Source: an uncultured Anaerobutyricum sp. (GTDB lineage Bacteria; Bacillota; Clostridia; Lachnospirales; Lachnospiraceae). From it: a DNA stretch of 64,000 nt. Both the position numbers and the translations under genes were made by a program. Shown piece by piece: positions 16,960 through 26,158 of the stretch. Within the stretch, counting starts at the first letter, position 1; every line of letters begins with the position of its first letter. The stretch spans positions 1 through 64,000 of the forward strand of contig NZ_CAKRCF010000001.1 in the NCBI RefSeq assembly GCF_934307085.1, given 5' to 3'. The notes beneath the pieces were generated by a model. It was not told the DNA's origin, made no database searches, and saw only the letters and a list, made by a program, of their open reading frames with translations.

Positions 16960-18102
16960 TTACCGGTATTCTTCTTCCGGTGTCAAAAAACCTTCTAATG
17001 TGGTTTTTTTGAACTCTTTATAGCGGTGTTCATCAATTGCCCCTCGTATCTCTTCCATTAAATGATTATAAAAATACAGGTTATGAAGAACACAAAGACG
17101 CATTCCAAGCATCTCTTTCGCCTTTAGCAGATGTCTGATATAGGCTCTGCTATATGTCCGACACGCCGGACACTGACATCCCTCTTCGATTGGACGAGGG
17201 TCTAATTCAAACTTCTTATTAAAAAGATTCAGCTTTCCATGATGTGTGTATACATGACCATGTCTTCCATTTCTAGAAGGATATACACAGTCAAAGAAAT
17301 CAATTCCTCTGTCAACTGCCTCAATAATATTTGCCGGTGTTCCTACACCCATAAGATAGGTTGGTTTATCCTCTGGCAGATATGGAACAACTTCATCAAG
17401 GATATGATACATCTCTTCATGTGTCTCTCCTACTGCAAGTCCTCCGACTGCATAGCCATCTAAATCAAGCTCTCGAATTCTTTTTGCATGCTCAACACGG
17501 ATATCTGCAAACACACCACCCTGATTAATACCAAATAACATCTGGTGTGGATTTACTGTATCTGGAAGACTGTTTAACTCCTGCATCTTCTTCTTACAGC
17601 GTTCTAGCCATCTTGTTGTTCTGTCAACAGAATTCTGAATGTAGGTTCTGTCTGCACGACTTGATGGACATTCATCAAATGCCATTGCAATCGTAGAACC
17701 AAGATTGGACTGAATCTGCATACTTTCTTCCGGTCCCATAAAAATGTGATGTCCATCAATATGTGACTGGAAATATACACCTTCTTCCTTTATCTTACGA
17801 AGGCCAGACAAGGAAAATACCTGAAATCCACCTGAATCGGTAAGAATCGGCTTATCCCATCCCATAAATTTATGAAGCCCGCCAAACTGTTTGATAAGCT
17901 TGTCACCTGTTCTTACATGAAGATGATATGTGTTGGACAATTCTACCTGTGTTCCAATTGTTCGAAGGTCATCCGTACTTACGGCTCCCTTGATTGCTCC
18001 TACTGTTCCTACATTCATAAAAACAGGAGTCTGTATCGTACCGTGGACTGTCTCAAACTCTCCTCGTTTGGCCATGCCATCTTTCGTTAATAACTTATAC
18101 AT
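16960..18102 (-). CDS. tgt: tRNA-guanine transglycosylase
   Basis: A 380-residue enzyme that swaps guanine-34 for preQ1 (or queuine) in GUN-anticodon tRNAs. Signatures are LTDSGGFQVFSL with the nucleophilic Asp, GGLAVGE, PTYLMGVG and the zinc ligands in GCQCPACRTYSRAYIRHL. The ATG has AAGGAG five bases upstream. It sits upstream of yajC and 68 bp after aroC. Confidence 0.96.
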   Translation of the reverse strand: MYKLLTKDGMAKRGEFETVHGTIQTPVFMNVGTVGAIKGAVSTDDLRTIGTQVELSNTYHLHVRTGDKLIKQFGGLHKFMGWDKPILTDSGGFQVFSLSGLRKIKEEGVYFQSHIDGHHIFMGPEESMQIQSNLGSTIAMAFDECPSSRADRTYIQNSVDRTTRWLERCKKKMQELNSLPDTVNPHQMLFGINQGGVFADIRVEHAKRIRELDLDGYAVGGLAVGETHEEMYHILDEVVPYLPEDKPTYLMGVGTPANIIEAVDRGIDFFDCVYPSRNGRHGHVYTHHGKLNLFNKKFELDPRPIEEGCQCPACRTYSRAYIRHLLKAKEMLGMRLCVLHNLYFYNHLMEEIRGAIDEHRYKEFKKTTLEGFLTPEEEYR

Positions 18103-18170
18103 ATACTCTCCTTAACTTTACACATAAATTTGATTTTATCATAAACAAAGCAAATGTACAACCTTTATCC

Positions 18171-19280
18171 CTATTTTTTCTCGCTTTCATAGAAGTTTTT
18201 TACTCTATCAAGACGGCTTCCCATATTCTGAAGCAACATATCAAGGACAGTTACTGCTGCCATTGTCTCCACAACAACAACTGCTCTTGGTACAATAATT
18301 GGGTCATGTCTTCCATGAATTACGATTTCTGTATCCGCCCCATCTTTATTTACGGTCTGCTGTGGCTGTGCAATTGATGGGGTCGGTTTGAATGCTGCAC
18401 GACACGTAATCGCAGAACCGTCACTCATTCCACCAAGTACACCACCCGCATGATTGGTTCTCTTCCCAATCACACCATTATTATTATAAAAATCATCATT
18501 ATTTTCAGAGCCTATGCTTTCTGCTACTGCAAATCCATCACCAATTTCAAAGCCTTTTACTGCTCCGATAGATAAAATTGCCTTTCCAAGATTGGCACTT
18601 AATTTATCAAATACTGGCTCTCCAACTCCAACTGGCATTCCCGTAATCACACATTCCACAATACCACCACAGGAATCTAACTCTTTCATTTTCTCCTGAA
18701 GATATTCTTCTGCTTGTGCTGCTGCCTGTGCATCTGGCATATACAATGTATTATTATCTCGTTCTTCTTTTGAAAATCTATTTTTGTCAATTTGAACTGG
18801 TCCAATCGCTTTTGTGTAAGCAAACACTTCAATACCAAGTTCTTTTAATACTTTTGCTGCTACGGCACCTGCTGCCACCCTCGCTGTTGTCTCTCTTCCT
18901 GAAGAACGTCCACCGCCACGATAATCACGGAAACCATACTTCTTATCAAATGTATAATCCGCATGTCCCGGACGGTAAATATCCTTAATGGCAGAATAAT
19001 CTTTTGAATGCTGGTCTTTATTAAATACCGCCATAGAAATCGGAGTTCCTGTTGTCTTTCCCTCAAAAACTCCAGATAAAATCTCTACCTCATCATCTTC
19101 TTTTCGCTTAGTTGTGTACTTTGACTGTCCTGGCTTTCTTCTATTCAAATACTTCTGTACATCCTCCTCACAAAGAGAAAGACCTGCCGGACAGCCGTCC
19201 ACTACAACACCAACACCTTTTCCATGTGTCTCTCCCCATGTTGTCATACGGAACAATGTTCCAAATGTTGAACCTGCCAT
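18171..19280 (-). CDS. aroC: Chorismate synthase
   Basis: A 369-residue FMN-dependent enzyme making chorismate from EPSP, the last common step to aromatic amino acids. Signatures are TWGETHGKGVGVVVDGCPAG at the N-terminus, RGGGRSSGRETTARVAAGA in the middle and RHDPIIVPRAVVV near the end. AGGAGG lies five bases before the ATG. It follows rsmE by 12 bp. Aromatic synthesis elsewhere in the window is represented only by trpD. Confidence 0.97.
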   Translation of the reverse strand: MAGSTFGTLFRMTTWGETHGKGVGVVVDGCPAGLSLCEEDVQKYLNRRKPGQSKYTTKRKEDDEVEILSGVFEGKTTGTPISMAVFNKDQHSKDYSAIKDIYRPGHADYTFDKKYGFRDYRGGGRSSGRETTARVAAGAVAAKVLKELGIEVFAYTKAIGPVQIDKNRFSKEERDNNTLYMPDAQAAAQAEEYLQEKMKELDSCGGIVECVITGMPVGVGEPVFDKLSANLGKAILSIGAVKGFEIGDGFAVAESIGSENNDDFYNNNGVIGKRTNHAGGVLGGMSDGSAITCRAAFKPTPSIAQPQQTVNKDGADTEIVIHGRHDPIIVPRAVVVVETMAAVTVLDMLLQNMGSRLDRVKNFYESEKK

Positions 19281-19292
19281 TTTGTCCTCCTG

Positions 19293-20039
19293 TTAATCTT
19301 CTTCTAACATAAACATTAATATAGAAAGTAATGTCATTCCCGCTGTTTCTGTCCGCAAAATACGGTGTCCAAGTGTAACTGGTTCTGCTCCTGCCTCCAT
19401 CGCAAGAGAAACCTCTTCCTCAGGAAAACCACCTTCCGGTCCAATATAAATTCCCAGACTCTTCTTGCCTTTTACTTCTTCTACTACTTCTCTTGAATGC
19501 ACAATTCCTTTGGCATCCTCATATGGAATGAGTAACATATCCATACTCTTTCCATATTCCACAGCTTCTTTAAAAGACATTACTGGCTTTACTTCTGGAA
19601 TCAAGCCTCTCTTCGACTGCTTCGCCGCACTTTTTGCAATCTCATTCCATCTCTGTACCTTCTTTGCTGCCTTCTTCGCATCAAGCTTTACAACCGCTCT
19701 CTTTGTTGCCATCGGCACAATCTCTACCGCCCCAAGTTCTACCGCTTTCTGAATGATAAGTTCCATCTTATCACTTTTTGGAAGTCCCTGAAAAAGGGTA
19801 ATCTTTACTGGCAGTTCTCTCGATTCTCCGTTAATATCAATAATCGCCGCCCTGACGATATCTAGCTCCATCTCTTCTACACTGCAAATGTATTCCTTTC
19901 CCTTCGCCTCACAACAAAGAGAAACTTTTTCTCCCTTTTTCATTCGAAGAACATTACGAATATGGTTTACATCCTGCGGGTCTGTGATCCAAACCTCGTC
20001 TTCTTTAATACTATCAGGCTGTATAAAAAACTGATACAT
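19293..20039 (-). CDS. rsmE: 16S rRNA (uracil-1498-N3)-methyltransferase
   Basis: A 248-residue SPOUT methyltransferase. It starts MYQFFIQPDSI; PUA-like N-terminal part with HIRNVLRMKKGEKV; knotted SAM-binding part with YIGPEGGFPEEEV and LGHRILRTETAGM. The ATG at 20039 has GGAGG five bases upstream; the frame from 20075 would put twelve atypical residues before it. In many Firmicutes this gene follows prmA; here the nag genes and trpS lie between them. Confidence 0.94.
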   Translation of the reverse strand: MYQFFIQPDSIKEDEVWITDPQDVNHIRNVLRMKKGEKVSLCCEAKGKEYICSVEEMELDIVRAAIIDINGESRELPVKITLFQGLPKSDKMELIIQKAVELGAVEIVPMATKRAVVKLDAKKAAKKVQRWNEIAKSAAKQSKRGLIPEVKPVMSFKEAVEYGKSMDMLLIPYEDAKGIVHSREVVEEVKGKKSLGIYIGPEGGFPEEEVSLAMEAGAEPVTLGHRILRTETAGMTLLSILMFMLEED

Positions 20040-20115
20040 AAACTCCTCCACTTCATTCTTTGCCCCGTAAGACATGCATAATATATCATAACCGCTTTCA
20101 AAAAATATGTCAATT

Positions 20116-20284
20116 TACTATTTAATTCATTAAGAACTAACAGACATTCCCAAAAGCAGGAAATACCCTATATTTGTAACTCTATCGCTTACGGGTTGAA
20201 CGCTCGTCTCCGCACTCGTATTCAATCCATACTCTAAGACCACAAATATAGGGCATCTTCTATCTTTGACTGTTTTTAGTTGGA
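20116..20284. repeat. Family-2 palindromic element, copy 2b
   Basis: Arms AAATACCCTATATTTGT and ACAAATATAGGGCATCTT are largely complementary. Read on the minus strand the loop runs GTCTTAGAGTATGGATTGAAT ... TTCAACCCGTAAGCGATAG, matching copy 2a base for base at the conserved places, with inner stem TTGAATAC / GCGTTCAA changed on both sides. It fills the gap between nagA and rsmE. Its left flank TACTATTTAATTCATTAAG is shared with copy 2c. Confidence 0.8.
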
Positions 20285-21637
20285 TCAGATAGCACTCCCA
20301 TCTTTGATAACAGTTTTTAAGACAAGGTCTTTATCTATCAAAACAATATCTGCTTTTTTCCCCACACTGATAGATCCTCTCTCATCATAGACTCCAAGGC
20401 TGATGGCCGGATTTTTTGTGGCACAGGCTATTGCTGTTTCTAACGGGATTCTCATTTTTGTTACAGCCGTACGCATACAGTCTGCAAGGTTAGTAACGGA
20501 ACCTGCCAATGCACCATCTGAAACTAAAGTAGCTCTGTTTCCTCTCACTTTTACATCCAAACCTCCTAATGTATACTGTCCATCAGGCATTCCTGTTGCT
20601 CTCATGCTGTCACTGATAAATATCATACGCTCTGCCCCCATCATTTTAAATACCGCCCGTACCATTGATGGATGAATGTGAATGCCATCGCAAATAATTT
20701 CTGCCATTACATGTTCACTATCAGATACTGCACCAACAACCCCTGTTTCTCTATGAGTAAATGCAGGCATTGCATTAAATAAATGTACCGCATGATTTGC
20801 TCCTGCATCAAATGCTGCTTTGGCTGACTCATAGTCCGCATTTGTATGTGCCAGAGAAATATTAACTTTATCTTTCATATTTTTAATAAAGGAAATTGTA
20901 TTATCACTTTCTTCCGGTGCAATTCCTATAAATTTAACTAGATTGTCAGAAGCATCTAAAAACTTTTCCGCAACTTCTTTATTACATGGAATGATATTTC
21001 TCTCATCCTGTGCACCTTTTTTTACTGGACTGATAAATGGTCCTTCCATATTAATACCGACAAAATCTGCTCTTTTTTTCCCTTTTTTCTTTTCACAAGT
21101 TTTTGGAGTTGTAGAATTTTCATCCATTATATTCCCCTGTTTTACCTTCGTGTTTTGTTCTTGTCCAGATTCATCTTCAAATTTTTCGTCGCTACAGGCT
21201 AACTCTTCTTCATACTCTTTTTTATAAATAACCGCTGTTTTTAAAATGTTTTCAAGTTCTTCTACTGGCAATGTCATTGTTGCTGGGGCAATTGCTGTTA
21301 CACCAACACTTGCTTCATATTCTGCAATACGACGGATCGCTTCTTTATCTCCATCACAGAAATCATCTCCCATGCATCCATGAAAATGCAAATCAATAAG
21401 TCCTGGAATCGCATAGGCACCATTTCCATCTAATATATTGTCTATACCATTTTGTACCGAATATTTTATTGTGGTATGCTGTGTTGTAAAATGTTGCATT
21501 TCTATGTTCATTTTTTTGAATATTTCTTCTTTCTCTGCTTCGGTATATATTTCTATAATCCTGTCTCCCTGTGTGACAATTCCACCCGAGACAAAGTTTC
21601 CTGCTTCCGTATAGACTTTTACATTATCAATTATCAT
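20285..21637 (-). CDS. nagA: N-acetylglucosamine-6-phosphate deacetylase
   Basis: A 450-residue amidohydrolase turning GlcNAc-6-P into GlcN-6-P and acetate. Signatures are IPGLIDLHFHGCMGDDF (metal-binding His pair), VGINMEGPFIS, LAHTNADYESA and ISDSMRATGMPDG. It is about 60-70 residues longer than usual: a polar stretch near residues 40-62 (FTTQHTTIKYSVQNG) and a Lys/Glu/Asn-rich insert near 145-190 (DESGQEQNTKV ... KTCEKKKGKKR) account for it. Both are probably surface loops. It is last of the nanE-RpiR-nagA group. The ribosome site is weak. Confidence 0.93.
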   Translation of the reverse strand: MIIDNVKVYTEAGNFVSGGIVTQGDRIIEIYTEAEKEEIFKKMNIEMQHFTTQHTTIKYSVQNGIDNILDGNGAYAIPGLIDLHFHGCMGDDFCDGDKEAIRRIAEYEASVGVTAIAPATMTLPVEELENILKTAVIYKKEYEEELACSDEKFEDESGQEQNTKVKQGNIMDENSTTPKTCEKKKGKKRADFVGINMEGPFISPVKKGAQDERNIIPCNKEVAEKFLDASDNLVKFIGIAPEESDNTISFIKNMKDKVNISLAHTNADYESAKAAFDAGANHAVHLFNAMPAFTHRETGVVGAVSDSEHVMAEIICDGIHIHPSMVRAVFKMMGAERMIFISDSMRATGMPDGQYTLGGLDVKVRGNRATLVSDGALAGSVTNLADCMRTAVTKMRIPLETAIACATKNPAISLGVYDERGSISVGKKADIVLIDKDLVLKTVIKDGSAI

Positions 21638-21740
21638 ATTATATTATCACTCTCTTTCTCTTTTATCTATCTTTCTCAAGACATACCCTTTTCTACTTAG
21701 TATCCAGAATGTATTTGAAAATACAAATATTTTCTGTTGT

Positions 21741-22574
21741 TTATTTTATCTTTTCCATGTATGTTTCTTCTAAAGCCTGTACTGTCCGGTCATGTAGTGT
21801 CTTTTTCTTTGTCTTATCCTGCTCTACATAATAAGAATAAATGATATCAATCATAATAAGAATCGGAAATTGCGGCGAGATTACATTTCCATGATTTAAA
21901 TGTCTCAGAGAAGGAATCAATACAACTTCCGTACAGAACTCTTTATAATCATCTCTGTTATTTGCTGTAAATAAAATGGTTTTTGCTCCCCGTTTTCTAG
22001 CTTCTTTTAACAGGAAAATAACTTCTTCTTTCTGTCCACCGATGCTGAATCCAAATATAAGGCTTTTTTCATTTTGAAATACCGCCTGCATCCGCATCAA
22101 ATCCGTATCAGTAATTGAATCTACATCCACACCAATACGCATAAAACGGATTTCCATCTCTCTTGCTGCAAGACCAGAGCTACCTTTTCCACAAACAAGT
22201 ACCTTTTTTGTCTCATTTAGATAACTTCCGATTCTTTCGATTTGTTTTTCGTCCACAAGACTATAAGAACGATTTAAAAGTTCCTGATAAGCATTCAAAA
22301 TCATCAATGTATTACCTGTCATAGATTCTTTTTGTTCTACAGAACTCTCTTCATACTGGTAAATAAACTCCCGATAACCCCGATAACCACATTTTTGAGC
22401 AAATCTTGATAAGGAAGCTTCAGAAACAAATAGCCTGGCCGCCACTGCTTTTGCAGAAAAATCACTTTTTTTCTTATTATTAATAAAAAAATCTGCAATT
22501 GTCTTTTCTACCATCGTAAACTTATTATAATTAGATTCTATGACTGGAATAACTGACTTAATATAATATTCCAT
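21741..22574 (-). CDS. MurR/RpiR-family regulator of amino-sugar genes
   Basis: A 277-residue regulator with an HTH_6 domain (AKAVAARLFVSEASLSRFAQ) and a SIS domain (KKVLVCGKGSSGLAAREMEI). It lies between nanE (20 bp upstream) and nagA (103 bp downstream), so it is very likely the local regulator of this pathway, sensing an amino-sugar phosphate. The palindromes upstream of nagB and nanE are candidate sites. That link is inferred from position only. Confidence 0.88.
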   Translation of the reverse strand: MEYYIKSVIPVIESNYNKFTMVEKTIADFFINNKKKSDFSAKAVAARLFVSEASLSRFAQKCGYRGYREFIYQYEESSVEQKESMTGNTLMILNAYQELLNRSYSLVDEKQIERIGSYLNETKKVLVCGKGSSGLAAREMEIRFMRIGVDVDSITDTDLMRMQAVFQNEKSLIFGFSIGGQKEEVIFLLKEARKRGAKTILFTANNRDDYKEFCTEVVLIPSLRHLNHGNVISPQFPILIMIDIIYSYYVEQDKTKKKTLHDRTVQALEETYMEKIK

Positions 22575-22593
22575 CTTTTACTTCTCTTGCGTT

Positions 22594-23292
22594 TTACTTT
22601 TCAATTGCTTCTACAAAAGACTTTGTAATAAGCTGCGGTCTTGTAATAATCGAACCAACAACAACACTGTATGCACCTAATTCAAGCACTCTTCTGGCTT
22701 TCTCTGGTGTATTAATATTACCCTCTGCGATTACTTTATTCTTTACTTTAGAAACAATTTCTCTTAAAATTTCAAAATCATTTTCTTCGATTTTATCACC
22801 TTCACTCTGTTTCGTATATCCAACCATCGTTGTTCCGATAAAATCAAATCCAAGTTCATCCGAATGAAGTGCTTCTTCTACTGTAGAACAATCTGCCATA
22901 AAAAGCTGCTCTGGATACTTTTCTTTTACTTCATGGAAAAATTCATCTAAACTCTTTCCTTCCGGTCTTGTGGAAATCGTTGCATCCATTGCTATAATTT
23001 CTGGTCTCACTTCCATTAATTCATCAATTTCTTTCATTGTAGGAGTAATATAAATCTCGCTATCTTCATAATCTCTTTTTACAATACCAATAATCGGAAG
23101 ATCTACCTGGGCCTGAATCTCTGCAATATCTTCCTTTGTATTCGCACGGATTCCACTAGCACCTCCAACCTTTGCAGCTAATGCCATTTTTCCCATAATA
23201 AAAGAAGAATGCAGTGGTTCATTTGGAAGTGCCTGACAGGACACAATTAGCTTTCCTTTTAAATTTTCAATTTTTTCATTTACGCCTATCAT
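22594..23292 (-). CDS. nanE: N-acylglucosamine-6-phosphate 2-epimerase
   Basis: A 232-residue TIM-barrel enzyme turning ManNAc-6-P into GlcNAc-6-P, a step in sialic acid or ManNAc use. Signatures are GKLIVSCQALPNEPLHSS at the N-terminus, IIGIVKRDY, and VIAEGNINTPEKA and VVVGSIITRP near the end. The start at 23292 (MIGVNEK) has GGAGG eight bases upstream, inside the longer frame that starts at 23352. No sialic acid lyase or kinase gene is in the window. Confidence 0.93.
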   Translation of the reverse strand: MIGVNEKIENLKGKLIVSCQALPNEPLHSSFIMGKMALAAKVGGASGIRANTKEDIAEIQAQVDLPIIGIVKRDYEDSEIYITPTMKEIDELMEVRPEIIAMDATISTRPEGKSLDEFFHEVKEKYPEQLFMADCSTVEEALHSDELGFDFIGTTMVGYTKQSEGDKIEENDFEILREIVSKVKNKVIAEGNINTPEKARRVLELGAYSVVVGSIITRPQLITKSFVEAIEK

Positions 23293-23454
23293 TTTATTTT
23301 CCTCCATTAATATTTTCGTATGATAGATATTAACTTTATCAATTTTCATCATTGCTGTATTATCTCTTAAAATTAATTTTTAAAATTTTCTCTATATCAT
23401 TAAATACTACGAATATATATTATTCTATTTTATTACAGATTATCCTTTTTTCAC

Positions 23455-23700
23455 AAAAAGTGAAATTTCCTTTTTAGAATTTCAGGATATCCTTTTTCTA
23501 TAGTATTTCATATTTAGATTTGAAAATCATTCTGATAATCTGATATTTCATCGTTTCGCAGAAAGAACTTTTCAAACATGTTTTAGTATAGTCCTTTTCG
23601 AAATTATTTTCAAATATTTTATTCTTTTTGAAAGTACTTTCAAATTAATAGCTCTTTTTGTCTCCCCTTTCAACAAAATTTGAAAGTAGCTCCCGTATCC
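23455..23700. promoter_or_regulatory. Cluster of TTTGAAA/TTTCAAA palindromes, candidate operators
   Basis: The 523-bp divergent gap between nanE and nagB holds a perfect 18-bp palindrome TTTGAAAGTACTTTCAAA (23627-23644), an inverted repeat CTTTCAA-6-TTGAAAG (23667-23686), an imperfect TTTCGAAATTATTTTCAAA (about 23597-23615) and GTGAAATTTC (about 23460). RpiR-family operators are often GAAA/TTTC palindromes, so these may bind the regulator encoded at 21741. The last one lies 25 bp before the nagB -35 box. The rest of the gap is AT-rich. Confidence 0.65.
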
Positions 23701-23710
23701 TTTTATTCTA

Positions 23711-23738
23711 TTGATTTTTGTTTTTTTCCAGGTATACT
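23711..23738 (+). promoter_or_regulatory. Promoter of nagB
   Basis: TTGATT (23711-23716), 16-base spacer, TATACT (23733-23738), 77 bp before the nagB ATG. It lies just after the palindrome at 23667-23686. Confidence 0.65.
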
Positions 23739-23815
23739 AAAGGCACAAAGATATGTACTTTAAAATGATTACCTTCTGACAGGCAGAATAAAAATATAAA
23801 AGTGAGGTATACATT

Positions 23816-24541
23816 ATGAGAATCTACAAAGCAACCGATTATAACGATATGAGCAGAAAAGCAGCAAATATTATTTCTGCACAAATCATTATGAAACCTG
23901 ATTGTGTTCTTGGTTTAGCTACTGGCTCTTCCCCAGTAGGAACTTATAAACAGTTAATCGAATGGTACAACAAAAACGACCTTGATTTTTCTGAAGTAAC
24001 AAGTATTAACTTAGATGAATACAAAGGATTAAGTCCAGAAGATCCACAGAGTTACCGTTATTTCATGAACACACATTTATTTGACCATGTAAATATTGAT
24101 AAAAATCGTACTTTCGTTCCAGACGGACTTGCAATCGATCCAGAAAAAGCCTGTGCAGAGTACAATGCAAATATTATCAAACAGGGTGGTATTGATTTGC
24201 AGCTTCTTGGAATCGGAAGAAATGGACATATCGGATTTAATGAGCCAGGTGCTGCATTTGAAAAAGAAACACACTGTGTAGATCTTACAGAAAGCACTAT
24301 CGAAGCAAACAAACGTTTCTTTGCTTCTGAAGCAGATGTTCCACGTCAGGCATACTCTCTTGGAATCAAGAATATTATGCAGGCTAGAAAAATTCTGGTT
24401 ATCGTAAGCGGAGAGGATAAGGCAGATGCTTTATATAATGCTGTTCATGGAAAAATCACTCCTGCTGTTCCAGCTTCTATTCTGCAGCTTCATAACGATG
24501 TCACAATCGTTGCGGATGCCGATGCGTTAAAAAGATTCTAA
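23816..24541 (+). CDS. nagB: Glucosamine-6-phosphate deaminase
   Basis: A 241-residue enzyme turning GlcN-6-P into fructose-6-P and ammonia, delivering amino sugars to glycolysis. Signatures are LGLATGSSPVGTYKQL, NLDEYKGL, and LGIGRNGHIGFNEPG with the catalytic acid and His. GAGG lies eight bases before the ATG. It is transcribed away from nanE-RpiR-nagA but completes their pathway. The stop TAA is immediately followed by the left end of palindrome copy A. Confidence 0.97.
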   Translation: MRIYKATDYNDMSRKAANIISAQIIMKPDCVLGLATGSSPVGTYKQLIEWYNKNDLDFSEVTSINLDEYKGLSPEDPQSYRYFMNTHLFDHVNIDKNRTFVPDGLAIDPEKACAEYNANIIKQGGIDLQLLGIGRNGHIGFNEPGAAFEKETHCVDLTESTIEANKRFFASEADVPRQAYSLGIKNIMQARKILVIVSGEDKADALYNAVHGKITPAVPASILQLHNDVTIVADADALKRF

Positions 24542-24908
24542 TTTGTCGTGTTAAACAGACGCCGCTAAGAAAGAATAAGCAGCCAGAGTGCCAGAAAATC
24601 TTGGAAAGGCACTAAAAAAAGTATCTCATTTTGTTCCGTTGTGCTAAACGTTCCATTTTGCCCAGTAAAGCAGAAACTTCGGAAAAATCAGTCCGAAGTT
24701 TCTATGGTCAAAATTCCACAGCACAAAGTCTCAAAATGAGATACTTTTTTTAGTGCCTACTTCATTTGCTTTGTGCACTCTGGCAGAAATTCTTCTAATA
24801 CGGAACAAAATGCAATCTTAGAATAATCCCTCTCTTAGAAGTCATCGATACAATCCGACCCTAAATATCTCCGCAGCAGCGTTTGTCATCAAATCGACAA
24901 ATCAGAAA
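24542..24908. repeat. Family-1 palindromic element, complete copy A
   Basis: A 367-bp element filling the space between the stops of nagB and trpS. Outer ends ATTTGTCGTGTTAAACAG and the diverged right end ACAAATCAGAAATTA; next stem GCCAGAGTGC / GCACTCTGGC; then a perfect 26-bp stem, 24608-24633 with 24732-24757; inner stem GAAACTTCGGA / TCCGAAGTTTC. Conserved bases around the inner stem (TTAGCACAACGGAACAAAAT on the minus strand) match the other copies. Both ends touch a stop codon. Confidence 0.88.
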
Positions 24909-25970
24909 TTAATTTAAAGCAAAATCTCCGTCGAAATAATTGATTTTCATCGCCTCGCGGACATCATTCAATGTTTCTGCTGCTTTCTTTTCAGCAACTT
25001 TAGAACCTTCCTGTAAAATATCATACACATCTGGAATACGCTGTTCCCACATCTTTCTTCTCTCACGAATTGGTCCAATTTCTGCTTCTAATACTTTATT
25101 TAAGAACTTCTTCACCTTAACATCACCAAGTCCACCTCTCTGATAATGTTCTTTCAACTCATCAAGGTTCTGGTAATCTGGAAGAAATTCCGCAAAGTAT
25201 TCATCTTTGCAGAACGCATCTAAGTAGATGAATACAGGATTACCCTCTACCTTACCTGGATCCTGTACCCGAAGATGATTTGGATCTGTAAACATAGACA
25301 TAACCTTTTTCTTTACTACATCTGCTTCATCCGAAAGGTAAATACAGTTTCCAAGAGACTTACTCATCTTTGCCTTTCCATCAATACCAGGAAGACGAAG
25401 ACATGCTTTATTAGATGGAAGAACAATCTGTGGATCTGTTAAAGTCTCACCATAAACACTGTTAAACTTATGAACGATTTCCTTACACTGTTCAATCATA
25501 GGCATCTGGTCTTCTCCTACTGGAACTGTTGTCGCACGAAATGCAGTAATATCTGCAGCCTGGCTTATTGGATAACAGAAGAATCCAACAGGGATACTTG
25601 CCTCAAAGTTTCTCTGTTTAATCTCTGACTTAACAGTTGGGTTTCTCTGAACACGAGCAACTGTAACAAGATTCATATAATAAAATGTAAGCTCTGTAAG
25701 TTCTGGAACCATTGACTGAATGAAAATGGTTGACTTTGCCGGGTCAATTCCACATGCTAAGTAGTCTAATGCTACCTGAATAATGTTCTGACGTACTTTT
25801 TCCGGATGCTCTGCATTATCAGTAAGTGCCTGTGCATCTGCAATCATAATATAAATCTCATCATAGTCTCCAGAGTTCTGTAATCTGACTCTCTCTGATA
25901 ATGAGCCTACATAGTGTCCTACATGAAGACGTCCCGTTGGACGGTCACCAGTTAAAATTACTTTTTTCAT
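24909..25970 (-). CDS. trpS: Tryptophanyl-tRNA synthetase
   Basis: A 353-residue class I synthetase charging tRNA-Trp. It has the HIGH-like motif [11 protein letters not shown] at the N-terminus and KMSKS in [11 protein letters not shown], plus [11 protein letters not shown]. Length is normal. AAGGAG lies 13 bases before the ATG. The 188-bp upstream gap shows no T-box, unlike the trpD leader in the same window. It is convergent with nagB across palindrome copy A. Confidence 0.96.
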   Translation of the reverse strand: MKKVILTGDRPTGRLHVGHYVGSLSERVRLQNSGDYDEIYIMIADAQALTDNAEHPEKVRQNIIQVALDYLACGIDPAKSTIFIQSMVPELTELTFYYMNLVTVARVQRNPTVKSEIKQRNFEASIPVGFFCYPISQAADITAFRATTVPVGEDQMPMIEQCKEIVHKFNSVYGETLTDPQIVLPSNKACLRLPGIDGKAKMSKSLGNCIYLSDEADVVKKKVMSMFTDPNHLRVQDPGKVEGNPVFIYLDAFCKDEYFAEFLPDYQNLDELKEHYQRGGLGDVKVKKFLNKVLEAEIGPIRERRKMWEQRIPDVYDILQEGSKVAEKKAAETLNDVREAMKINYFDGDFALN

Positions 25971-26158
25971 TCTTTATCTATTTCTCCTTAATATATTTTT
26001 CGCTTTTCCTACCAAGATATTATATAACCCAATTCAAAAAGCGTCAACCATTCCACTCCTTTTCTTTCATGTTTCTTTCATTGTAAATCCTTTTAAAATA
26101 CACTATAATACAATCATAATCATTTATGAATTCTATAACATAGAAAGGAAATTTCACT

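Noticed and set aside
23455..23700. Possible CRISPR-like array from repeated TTTGAAA units
   Set aside because: Units are short, unequally spaced and palindromic; no constant spacers. Operators fit better.
25971..26158. T-box leader before trpS
   Set aside because: No T-box sequence, specifier stem or terminator found in the 188 bp upstream of trpS.
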